Assembly (NCBI GenBank): GCA_024345305.1
Contig: BRON01000012.1
Span: forward strand, 62,001-126,000
Length of the DNA: 64,000 bases
From: Mrakia gelida
Taxonomy: Eukaryota; Basidiomycota; Tremellomycetes; Cystofilobasidiales; Mrakiaceae
Direction of reading: 5' to 3'
Positions 12,115 to 23,084 of this stretch are shown piece by piece. How positions within the stretch are numbered: the stretch's first letter is position 1; each line of letters begins with the position of its first letter. The position numbers and the translations under genes were made by a program. The notes under the pieces were generated by a model. The model was not told the DNA's origin and searched no databases. It saw only the letters and a list, made by a program, of their open reading frames with translations.

Positions 12115-13272
12115 CTTGGGGACGAGATAGAAGGGGAAGGGAAGGAGGGAAGAGGAAGCTAGGGAGAGTGGTGGTTCGAGGAAGCTTCGCGCCGTGAAAT
12201 CTAGGGGGGAAGAGAGGGACGAGATAGAGGGTTGCAGAAGCAACTTTTTGATAGATTGAGAACGAAGATATGCTCGTGAGTTCGCTGCAGTCGAGGTCAG
12301 GTCTGCTCGAAATCGGGGAGAATTTTCGGTCAGCTCCAAGGAGGGAGGGGAAGAGCTAGGCCGCGTCGACGCGTTCTGTGCCTTTCGAGGGCACGAAAAC
12401 GGAGCGCTCAGACCGAAAGGATACAAGTCAAAGATGATAGCATACGAAATTGCTTGATCTCAAACCTAAACAGTTATGGAGATGAGCGAACGAAAAAAGA
12501 GGAGCGCTCGACGCGTCCGAGTTGAACCGACGCCGCGCCTCTCTCACCTGTCAACTCGACTCGCTAGACCAGCTTCAGCGGTCTCAACCTTCTCTCAAGC
12601 TCTCAGAAGTGAGTTGAGCATCGTTCCTCGAAGTGGTCCCATCTCAACATCTCCCTTTCCCTGAAAACAGAACGATCATCGACGAGAGAATTCCAATCTC
12701 GCGACCTCTTTCTTCTCTTTCCCTCGTCCCCTCTGTCTCTCGCCTTCCTCGATTCACTCCCATTCCTCCCTTCCCCGTAGTCCTATTCATGAACTGGAAC
12801 CCCTCAAGTAGGCACCGAACGGTGTTTGGTTGTACCATCTCTCGACGGTTTAGGCCTCGCCAGCCTGCTCGATCTGCTCTGAAACCTCTTCCTCCAAGCT
12901 CGTCTCAAACCTTGCCTTTGCCCTTGCTTTTTGGTCAAGCTTAGCCTGCCTTCTTCCTTCTTCTTGCACTCAACCATCACTCACTCGCTCGCCAACCCAC
13001 GTCCATACAGGTTCAACTTTTCGACTTTTGATCTCGTAGAGCGAGCAAGAGGCCTCGCAAGGAACAACGAAGACTCGATCCGTCCTCCTCCCCCCCTCCT
13101 TTGTTGAGCTCGACTCGCCTTCTTCCATCCCTTCCCTCTCCTTCCCTCGAATCCCGGACCCCCCTTCCTTTTCCCATTCACTTCACCAGCATCCCATCCA
13201 CCTCCTCGCCAAGAAAGGCAGCTCATCAAGCTCATCGTTAAGGCATCAACCTCGCATCCGAATTCATTCAAG
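12115..13272. other. Intergenic, divergent MBP1 / GH16 promoters
   Basis: About 1.16 kb upstream of both genes. It contains pyrimidine-rich blocks next to the GH16 start, typical of fungal core promoters and 5' UTRs, and ACGCGT boxes near 12369 and 12507. The box near 12369 lies about 255 bp upstream of the MBP1 start and could be an autoregulatory MBF site (inference). Open frames at 12476-12944 lack domains and I do not call them. Confidence 0.5.
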
Positions 13273-16200
13273 ATGACGACCTTCGCTCGTTCGACTCTCC
13301 TCGCTCTCGCTGTCGTCTCCCTCTCAGCTTCCACGATGGGGGTTCAAGCTCAAACAGTCAAGCTCGCAAAGTCCTACGTAGGCTCAGACTTCGAGGATGA
13401 CTTCAGTAAGTTTCCTTGCGTCCCTCTTTCTTCCTTGGAGGTCTCGCTCGTCGTTCTTCGCCGGATCGAACCTTCAGCCCTCCCATCTAACCTTCCCCTT
13501 CCCTTTGTCCCCCTTCCTCGTTCCCTCCTCTAGACTTCTTCACCGACGACGACCCTACCCACGGCTACGTCAACTACGTCTCCCAGGCCGTCGCCAAAGC
13601 CTCCAACCTCATCACTTCAACAGCTTCATCCTTCCTCATGGCCGTCGACTCGACGACGGCTGTCGCGACTGGGAGGGGGAGGAACTCGGTTAGGATCGTC
13701 AGCAAGGACGAGTTTGGAGATGGAGTTTACGTGCTGGATGTCAATCATATGCCAGTGGGATGTGGGACGGTCAGTACAGATGATCTTTCGAGAGGGTTGG
13801 GAGGAGGGACGAAGAGAGCTGACCTGACGTTCGTTCGCTATTTTCTTCCTCCATCTCTTCCCTTCTCCCCTCTTCTCAATACTCCTCTTTCGCTCCGACA
13901 GTGGCCGGCCTTCTGGACAACAACCACGACCGGATGGCCCAAGGGAGGAGAGATCGACATCATCGAAGGATCCAACGCTCTCCCTCCCTCCAACACCTCC
14001 TCCTACACCGCGACCTTCCCTTCCTCCTCGCTAGCAAACCTCACAGCAATCACCCTCGCAACCTCCACCACCTCTTCGCTGCATACCATCCCTGAGTGCG
14101 GGATCACGGAGCCGATTGGGTTGCAGAGTGGGACGCAGGAGACGACCGTTTGCGATGCGGCGAAGAATGATAACGCTGGGTGTGGAGTCGAGCTGGGAAG
14201 GGATACTTGGGGTCAGGGGTGGAACGAGGGTGGTGGAGGGCTGTATGTGATGTGGAGGGACTTCAAGAAGTGAGTGCGACGACGAGCTTTTGCGTTGGAA
14301 ACGAAGGAAGACGCGTCGCGTTTCCGGCGCTCTCTCGTCTCGTTTCTTCTTTCGCTTTGAACTGACCCTCTCGCTCTTCTTATTCTACCTCCTCAGCTCG
14401 GGCCGCATCATGATCTACACCTTCCCTCGCTCCTCCACCACCGTCCCCTCTTCGCTCCTCACCTCGTCCTTCGTCACGTCTTCCTCAACCATCGACCCCT
14501 CGACCTGGAACCTCACTCCTCAAGCCAACTTCTCGATCCCCTCCTGCCCATCCAACACGTTCAACAACCACGTTATCGTCTTCAACATTGCTCTCTGCGG
14601 TGATCTCGCGGCCAACACGTTCGCGGGGAGTGGGTGTGCTGGAACGAGTGGGATCAGTTGCGAGAACTTCGTGAGAGGGAGTCCTGCGGCGTTTGGAGAG
14701 GCGTACTGGGATGTGAGGAGTTTGAGGGTCTACAACGCGGATGGAAAGGTGGCTAGTAATGGGTGAGTCGCGATTGTGATGGGAAAGGCGGAGAGGGAGG
14801 AAGGAGACGCGACGAGACGAGAAATCGAACTAACGCGACTTTCTTTCGTCTCAATCTTCACTTCGCTGTTCTGTCGCTCTGCAGCTCTGGACTCAAGTCT
14901 TGGCAGGCTGCCGTGATCGCCGTTGCAGCTGTGATCGTCGCCGGACTCGTCGTTTTCGTCGTCGTTTGCCTGCTCGTTCGAAAGAGACGTCGGTGCGTTC
15001 CCGTCTGCCTTTCTCTTCCCCCCTTCCTCTTCCTTCTCATCCTCTACATCAAGCTGACGTCTACGTCCTCCCCTTCTTGTTTCCTCTCACAGCACCAAAA
15101 CCTCCTCCTTCAACGGCGGAACCGCCTCGCGTCTCTCGACTCTTCAACAAGGCTCGCTCAACAACTTCGACAACCTCACCCCCACCTCCTCGTCCCACTT
15201 CGCGTCCAACAACCCCTCCAAATCCAACTCTAACTCCATCTACGGGAACCCCAACACCTCCTCCTCCTCCCAGATCGATCAAAAAGACGAAACCTCCCAA
15301 TCCCCTTCCTACACCTCGTCCGCGTCATACATCCCCGCCAACCTCAGCGCCAACGCCCTCCGAAGACCCTCAGCTCCCTTCGTCGAGAACCCAGACGGAA
15401 CCAACATCCTTCGACGAGGTTCAGCGACCGAAGCTGCTCTCACCACCCCTCAACTTCGACGACCCTCGGCGCCGTTCGTGATCAACAACAACGACGACTC
15501 TCACTCGCTTCATCGACTTTCGAACGCTGGAGCGAACATCCCCTTCGGAGCTACCATCGCAGGAGGATCAACTCCCCCATCAGGTTCCGCTTCCGCTTCA
15601 GCCACTCCTCGAAGAATGTCCATCAATCCCAACGCCTCAGGAAGTCGACGGGAATCCCTCGCCAACTCCACCGCCGCCGGTCACTCGAACACCTCCTCCC
15701 CTACCACACCCACCTTCGGTCGCTCTTCCAACAACCAAACCCCCGACCAGATCAAACACCTTCACTCCACCCTCTTCCCTACCTCCGGAACCTCCTTCTT
15801 CACCGCCCCAGACCGACTCGCACCCGTCTTCGCTCGTCCTCCCAAAGATCCCAACGGGCCCAAAGCAGAACTCAAGATCGGAGACGGAGGAACCGCGTTC
15901 AGACACCCGAACGAGGCTCTTCCTGGAGAGACACCTGCTGTGGGGAGCATGAGCGTGTACAACTCTGCTGGAGCGTCGAGGAGGGGGAGTGCTGCTCGCG
16001 CAGGAGGAGCAGCGGGAGAGCATCATCGACGAGGGAGTGGAGGAGGAGGAGCGGGAGGGATGAGCGAGCAAGCTGCCGCTGGAGCGTTCAGTCAGCATAT
16101 GGTCAGGAAGCAGGGGTCGAGGGACTCGATTGGGAGTCATGGGAGTGGGAGTGGACAAGGGAGGAAGGGGAGTACTGTCTCTCAAGCGCCTGTTATCAAC

Positions 16201-16479
16201 AACATCCACAGCAGCAGCAACAACAACACTCCCACGCAGGGAGAGTCGAGGAGGAGCTCGTTTGGATCTGATGGAGGGAGGAAGGGTAGTGCTGGAGGAG
16301 GTGGGGGTGGAAGTGCATCGAGGAGCAGGAGGGTTTCGTTCGGAGCGGACACGAACGCTGGAGGGGATGGGTGGGAGGGAGGGGAGGGAGGAGTCGTCGA
16401 TCCTTGGGCTACGGAGAGGGACGAGGCTTCATTTGAGGATCTGGATCAGGGAAAGGGGAGGAGAGGGAGTAGAAGGTAG
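13273..16479 (+). CDS. GH16 laminarinase-like glycosidase, membrane-anchored with long Ser/Arg-rich tail
   Basis: Glycoside hydrolase family 16 protein of the fungal Lam16A type, acting on beta-1,3(1,4)-glucans at the cell surface. A signal peptide (about residues 1-26, ending VQAQ) is followed by FEDDFNFFTDDDPTHGYVNY. The catalytic segment is WPKGGEIDIIEG, with the canonical E-x-D-x-x-E (nucleophile and acid/base). Paired Cys and N-glycosylation sites follow, then AYWDVRSLRVY. A single transmembrane helix (about 14900-14985; SWQAAVIAVAAVIVAGLVVF) ends with a basic RKRRR stop-transfer. Exon 6 (15091-16479) then encodes a tail of about 460 residues that is low-complexity and contains about ten R-R-x-S sites. 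Frames join cleanly across the five introns. Family members are usually secreted or short-tailed, so the tail is the odd feature. Confidence 0.88.
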
Positions 16480-16931
16480 AGTAGACTTCTAAGATCTTCG
16501 TTGGACTCCGTTTATCAGGTTTGGGGAGTCGCGAGGACGAGACGCGTCGCGATCTATTCGGTTCTTCTTCCTTTTGTTTGTGTTTCTCAGCGTGTCTGTT
16601 TGTCTTTTTTGCCTTGTTTTGCCTTACCTATTTATTTATCTTCTTTCAGCGGACAAGATCGGGACGAAGCGAGCGAGAACGAGAAGGATTATATTTGAGG
16701 TACAACGGAACGAAACGAAGAAAACGAAGGGCGGGCGAAACGATCTGAAGCGAAGAAGATGATGCAAGAAAGGTGGTGGAGACTGATCTACAAGTTATGC
16801 GAGAGACTATGTAAGGAATGACGAGGAACAAGATGCAGTACGAAGGAAAGAACGAAACCGAAACACGACGGACGAGCCGACGCGTCATCGAACGACTCGA
16901 CGACGAAGCACCCAACTCCCTCCTTCGTTCC
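16480..16931. other. Convergent intergenic region, GH16 / SET9 3' ends
   Basis: About 450 bp holding the 3' UTRs of two convergent genes. T-rich stretches at 16560-16650 on the + strand may carry polyadenylation signals for the GH16 transcript. No gene seen. Confidence 0.5.
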
Positions 16932-19900
16932 CTAGTCCGAGTCCGTGCACAGATCAATAACCTCAGTCGGACTCGACCTCGAAGCATCCCTCGGCACCTT
17001 GGTCGGCGACCTCGAGACCTTCGGAGGAGGAGGAGCTCGTTGTCGAGGTGGACTCTGAACCTTCATTCTCTTCTTCGCGGTCACCGTGCGCTCCGAGTCG
17101 TCCTCGTCGGTATCGGGACTCAAGCTATCCTCGATGTCGTAGGGGTTGGATCTGGTTCCGACGAGGCCTGCTGTCGACGAGGAGGCACCGCTTGAGCTCG
17201 TCGAGGGTGACTTCCGAGGCGAGGACGACGACGACTTGGAGGGCTCGGGGCGAGGACGTTTCAAGGAGGACGCTGAGGAGGAGGAGGAGTGGGTCCTGAT
17301 GGGTTGGGTGAGGAACGAGGGTCGAGAGGAGGAAGGGAGGGGGTCGTTATCGAAGGGGAAGCCGTTGGGTCGAGGACTGAAGGTGGTTGAGCTCGAGCTC
17401 GAAGCTTTAGGTAGAGGAGGTGGAGGCTGCTGAGACTTGAAGAAGGGATGAGTAGGAGGGACGGGGACGGCCTGGTGGGAAAGAAGGAAGAGGGAAGAGT
17501 TGGGTCAGCTCGTCCGAGTTCGACGCGTCGAGCAGCGAACGGCCAAGGCGAAAAGGAGAACGAGGCGACTCACCCTGCCCTTTCCCTTTCCAGTAGTTTC
17601 TACAATCTCCACGTCACTGTCCGACTCCGACGGCGGTGGTGCCTGGGGGAGAAAGAAAGGGGAAGGATAATCGAATCAGGCTCGTTCGAGTTCGACGCGA
17701 CGAGAAGCGAACGAGGAAGATAAGAGAGCGAGGAGACCACTCACTCTTCCCTTTCCCTTTCCCGTGGGTTCCATAATCCGAACATCGTCGTCCGAGTCCG
17801 ACTCAGGTAGTTGGGGAGGCTGTCGAGCGAAAAGAGGTCGTTCAATCGTCAGCGGGCGAGTTAGTTGTGCGAAGGAAGCGACGACGGGCGACGAGACGAA
17901 ACTGACTTCCTGCATGATCAAGGTAACCTCGCCGTCCGAGGAGTCGTCGTCTGAGCTGAGCTCGATGATATCCTGAAGGGGGAGGATAGCGGAGTCAGCG
18001 TGGGGTTTTCGGTGCGAACAGAAAGGCGACGAGGTTGACGTACCATCGTGTTCGCCGATCGAACGGGTGGAGCGGGAGGGGGAGCAAGAGGCGTCGAAAG
18101 AAGGATAGGAGAGAGATCCATGAGAGCGTCGATGTCCTAGGGAAAAAGTGGGAACGCGAGCCAAGGTTCGTCAGCGAAGGGTCCCCTTTCTTCTCACGCC
18201 ATCAGTCGAGTAGACAAACTCACCACTTTCGCCTCCGGTTCCTCCTCGTCCTCTCCAAAGATGAAGTCGTCCAAGTCGAAGTTTTCGTCCTCGTCCTCCA
18301 GCGGTCGATCAGCTGCATCCTCCATGTCGAGCTCGGGAAACTCGATCTCGGGTTCCTGCTCATCGAAGAGAGCCAGCGTCGCCTCCACGTCTTCGTCGAC
18401 TTCCTCCTCCTCTTCCTCATCGTCGGCGTCGTCCATGTGCGAGTCGAGTAGATCGAAGGCCACTCTAGGCGAGGAGAGGGGTCGAGGCTGCTTGGGTGAA
18501 GGGAGGAGGTTCTTCTTCGGTGAGGGTCGAAGGGGAGACGACTTCGGGGACGACGATCCTGCTGCCGAGTTGGAAAACTCGTCCTCGCTATCCGATGGCA
18601 CCAGAGCCTTGAGTTGAGTTTTCGAGAGGAGGAGGTTTGTGAACGGGACTGAAAGATCGGAAGAAAGAGTAAGCGCGTCGGATCAGTCTCGAGGTTCGTT
18701 CCGGCGCGACAAGGAGGGAAGGGCAGCTCACACTCGAAACCGAAATGTACGAGAACCTTTCGGATAGCTTTGAGCTCACACCAGACTCCATTCCAGGGAG
18801 GTAGATCTATAGTTCCTGCTGGGACCGAGTCTGAAGACGAAGTGAGAGAGCGAAAGTCAGTCTACGCGAGTCGAGTCGTCGAAAGGCGAAGAAACAGTCG
18901 AAGCAACTCACAGAGTTCCTTGGCTCTCTCCCCGATAGACGCGTAGACTTGATTCGACCGATTCTCGCCGAGAGATAACAGCTTGAGAATCGGCGTGAGG
19001 TTGATCCAACTGGGCGAGAGAGGAGGAAGGAGGGATGAGCGAAGGTTCTGCGACGCGTCGAGGGAATGCGAGCGAGAGAGAGCAGATCTGGGACTTACTC
19101 GTAGGCATCCATCCGACCAACCGTGACGGTCCGAGCATTGAACGAGACATCGATTTCACGGTGGACGATCTGGCAAACGAAACGAAGCGAAGATGGGGAG
19201 TCAGTCGTCATTCGTCGTCGCTCTCGAACTGTTTCGACCTCTCGCACGCGACTCACCTCTCCGTCCCGACCATAGCGAGAAATGCGAGGAACCTCAGGAA
19301 CGTAGGACTCCACGTTGGCCGGTAGGCGGATCCTGAAGTTGGGAAGAGGAGCCTTGCCCTTCTTCGCTCCAGCTGGGACGGGATGAGCTTCTCGAAAGGC
19401 GTCGAGTCCTTCGACCAAAACATCCTGGCAGACGTCTCGAGCTTGAACCTGAAGCTGAGGGTCGAAGAGCTCCTCCTCGACGTAGACGAAGTTGACGAGC
19501 TCTCGAGACTTTGGGGTGGATCGGACTGGCCAAGCGAGGTCGGGCTCGTCGTCGAGGAATCGGGCGAGGAGAGGCCAGAGACCGACTGGGAGAAGGAAAC
19601 GAAGGAGGAGCGAAAGGACGAGTCAGACGACGAGAGGAAACATATACGAAGAGGAAAAAGAGACGAACAGCGTTTCGCCCCGTTCACGACGTTCTCGCGA
19701 GAAGTCCTGGTAGAAAGATAAAGCGACGAGGGAGTCAGCGAGGTCGCTTTCGAAAGAAGAACCGGACGAAATCGAGACTCACCAAGCTCCTCGAAACATC
19801 AGAGGTCCCCGAGCGATCTCGCCACCTGGTAACACGATCATTGGTGTTGAAGATCCCCAGGGAGCGGAGGTTCCGAGTCGCTCCTCGAAGACCTATCGAG

Positions 19901-22881
19901 ACGCGACGCAAGAACAGTCGAACGAAAGGGAAGTGACGAAGGTCAGCGAGACGTGAGACGCGAGAAAGCCCAGACATCTAGGAGGGGTATCTGACCTTGT
20001 AGAGCCCATCGACTTGAACCCAGTCCACGCTAAAGAGAGACGAAGCAGAGAAAGGGAAGGTAAGTCGAGCGCCTCGCGGTCGGGAAAGAAGGGAGGGAAC
20101 GAAGATCGCGACGCACTTGGACTTGTCTCGATACGACCTGACCATCAAGACCGAGCCGATCGTCGCCGTCAAGGAGTCGAACGGAGCCGGATTCTGCACG
20201 AGACGAGGGAGAGACAGTGGTCAGAACACGCCAAATCTCGAACGAGAAACGATCTAGAAGCCCAGATCGCGAGGAAACTCACTCCTTTCTCCGCGTCTCC
20301 CTTCCGCACCACCAATCTATACGATCTCCCGTCCTCCTCCAACTTAGCAGCTCTCTTCTTGGCCTTCCTCTCCTTCTTCTCGAGCTTCCAAGCGTCCGAC
20401 ATTCCAGGATGGGCGAGATCGAAGCCGTCCTTGTCCTGCTTCCACAGCTGCTTGAGCGAAGCGGCGTCCGTAGGTTGGTTGTAGGCGTGTGCTAATTGGA
20501 GAGGGGCGATGACGGGTGCTCGAGGGAAAGACCGAGAGGGAGGGATGTAAAGAGGGAGGGTCTTGTCGATTTCTGGGCGACGAGGATGGGGAAGTCGGAA
20601 GATGAGCCGATGTCGTTCACATCTGCGAGCGAGAAGAACGTGGAAAGCGAGTATCGGGTCAGTTAGTCGCCGGCGACGAGAGATACGAAAGAGGAGGTTG
20701 AGAGAAACGATGGGAACGACCCACTCACCTGATACAACCTGCCTTGCTCTCGACCCACTCTCCGTCGACGAGTCTCATCTCGATCCCAGCCTTGCACCTC
20801 AAGCAGGCCTTCTCTCTCTTCTCCACCTTCCCCCAAAGAACCCTCACAGCTCCTGGTACCTCCTCGAGCGCCACCGCACCCTTCCCTCGGAGTACTCGAC
20901 GTTGCTGAGCGGGGATAGCTTGATCGCAGGGTGGAGGGTCGAGGGAGGAGGTGGAACCTGGAGTGTCGGGCAGGGAGTCGATGTCTTGGGGCGAGGAGGA
21001 AGCGAAGGGAGGACCAGGGGCGGAGAGATGTGATTTGGCGTTGGAGGTGGTGGAGGCGGTAGCGAAGGAAGCATCCGAAGCGGCGGGAGAGTTGACCGAC
21101 GTAGGAGTCGACGAGGGTTTCGACTGACCCTTGTACCAGCCGTTGCCCTGGGTCTCACACGTTCGGCAGAGGCAGGAGGCGTTTCCGACACCGAAGTAGT
21201 CGGCCTTGCTGTGATAGCGAAGCAAAGCGAGAGAAAGACGAGAGGAGGTCAGTCGCGTCGAACGAAACGAAGGAACCAGCTCCGCGTCTGCCGCCTCCCT
21301 TCGTTCACCATCCGCCACCTCTCGAGGATAAAGGAGTTCGACACGTACTAGTATAAGGTGATCTCCTCTCCAGGCTGTATGTCCCTCTTGGTCTTAAGTG
21401 TAACGCACTTCTCCGCGTGAAGGAATTCGGAGTTGGCGTTGCACTGTCGATTCGAAACCAAGAAAGGCGACGGTCAGCTCAGTTGCCTCCCTTCCTCTCC
21501 GCGTCGCCTTGATGAGACCACAGCAGTCAACCCTCTCCATACTCACGTCGTGCTGTCGTGTGGAAAAGCGAGCGATCGACGCGTCGGTCAGTTTCGTTTC
21601 CCTCTCGGCCGTTTCCTCTCTCCCGTTCTTCGACTCTTCAAAAGACCTGCAGTACTCACATTCACAAACCTCGCCGTCCCTAGGAAAAACTCCTCCCGCT
21701 GTCTCCTAGTCGAGAACACAACCGAGAAGTCCTTCGCGGCCTGTTGAGCAGGAACGTTCGGACGAGCTCCTCGACTCGCTCCCATCGCCGAGCTTTCCGC
21801 CTGGCCACCCTCCCCACCCTGTCCCTTATCCCATACCAAGTCCGAATCAGCAGCAGTGTCGGCTTCCGAGTCGATGGCAGTGAAGGGAGCGACGTTTCCG
21901 GCGAGGTAGGGTCCGAGGATCGTTTTCGCCTTGATCGTCTTGGTAGCGAAGACTCCAAGCTCCAGCTTTCCAGTGACGTGAGTGTAGCGTGAGGTTTTTC
22001 CAATCTCGAGAGGACTGGGAGGAAGGAGAAGAGAGCAAGACGGTGTCGACGTGAGTGAGTGACGCGAGGAGGAGGAAATCGACGTCGACGTACTTCGACG
22101 GGAGATAGAGGTTCAGATAGTAGTAGGCGTGACTGCAGAAGAGGAAGGAGAGCCATCAGTGACGTTGACTGCATTCGCAGAAGAGCTGGGAGACGGACGA
22201 ACGACTTGAAGAGGCCCTGAGCGGAGGCGTTCATCGGAGCGAGGTGTTGCGCGACGGCCTCGATTCTGTTTCAGCAGAGAAAGGACGTCAAGATTTACGT
22301 CCCGAGTAGAAACATGGGTTTGTGTAGGCTCGCTCGGACTGACTGGGTGAACAAAGTGTACGCTTTCGCGACGTCTCCTCTCAAGGCGACGACCTGAGGG
22401 AGGGAAGGGAAGGGAGGGAGGACGTGTCGAGAGGTCAGCTCCGATGGATCTGAGGACGGAGAGAGACGGTCTAGAGAAGGAACTGACCTCGTAGATCATT
22501 TGAAGAAGATCCTTCTGGTTCATGTCCTTGTCCTTATAGTCTTGGTGGGCATGATGCACTCCGACTGGTTCGTCAACGAAGGAAGGAAGGGGAAGGGAGG
22601 GAGGTCAGCTCCGTCGAGCCGTCTTCCTTTCGTTCCTCGTCGTGGAACTCACGCTTCACACCTCCGACCTTGGCAAAGTTATCCTGTGATGGTAAAAGGA
22701 GGGGTAAGCGAAGATTAGAACGTAGACTCGAGAGCGAGGGGATCGGGAACAAAGCCGTGAGGAGGGAGGGAAGGGGGGGAAGGGAGGAAGGGAAGGAGAG
22801 GCTCGAACGACGCACCAAGAACAGATCCGAGCAGATATCGTCGTCGCTCCGGATCGCAGTGGCGGCAGGGTAAAGAGGCAT
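16932..22881 (-). CDS. SET9: Histone H4-K20 methyltransferase (SET9/SUV4-20), extended with APSES-like domain and SIMs
   Basis: N-terminal half: SUV4-20/Set9 lysine methyltransferase for histone H4 K20, in chromatin. It starts MPLYPAATAIRSDDDICSDL at ATG 22881. The SET domain includes GKLELGVFATKTI, ARFVN-HD-CNANSEF (the NHDC motif split over three exons), RDIQPGEEIT, and the post-SET DYFGVGNASCLCRTC. A Zn-type CLRC...CIRCERH follows, as in fungal Set9. The model continues in phase through about 19 further exons. One segment (18740-19170) reads VGRMDAYDWINLTPILKLL, then WNGVWCELKAIRKVLVHFG, and resembles an APSES/KilA-N fold. Next come an acidic/Ser region and SUMO-interacting-like motifs (DIIELSSDDD; EVIDLCTDSD at the C-end). 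Two of the exons are a tandem duplicate. Several junctions were checked and keep phase, but a gene boundary near 20200 cannot be fully excluded. One SET junction near 22090 is unresolved. Confidence 0.8.
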
Positions 22882-23084
22882 CCTCAGACGGGACTGCTGA
22901 TAAAAGAGAAAGGGGCTCTATAGGAAGGCGACCTTTTTTTGGGGGGGGGGAGGGGAGGAAGGTCGAGTTGGTTGGACGTCAACAACCTCGCGCTTCCTCC
23001 TTCTTGATTTCGATCGTTTTTGATTTTACTCCTTCGGCTTCAACCCACCATCAACGGCCAAACCAACAGCTACAGGACTCGGCC
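22882..23084. promoter_or_regulatory. Divergent promoter SET9 / lipoate ligase with T(n)G(n) tract
   Basis: About 200 bp between divergent start codons. It contains a homopolymer junction at about 22932-22951: a T run directly followed by a G run. Such a tract can exclude nucleosomes and open the promoter in both directions (inference). Confidence 0.5.

Noticed and set aside
12476..12944. Open frames between MBP1 and GH16 genes
   Set aside because: Proline/Ser/Arg composition typical of promoter DNA, no domains, no introns that fit.
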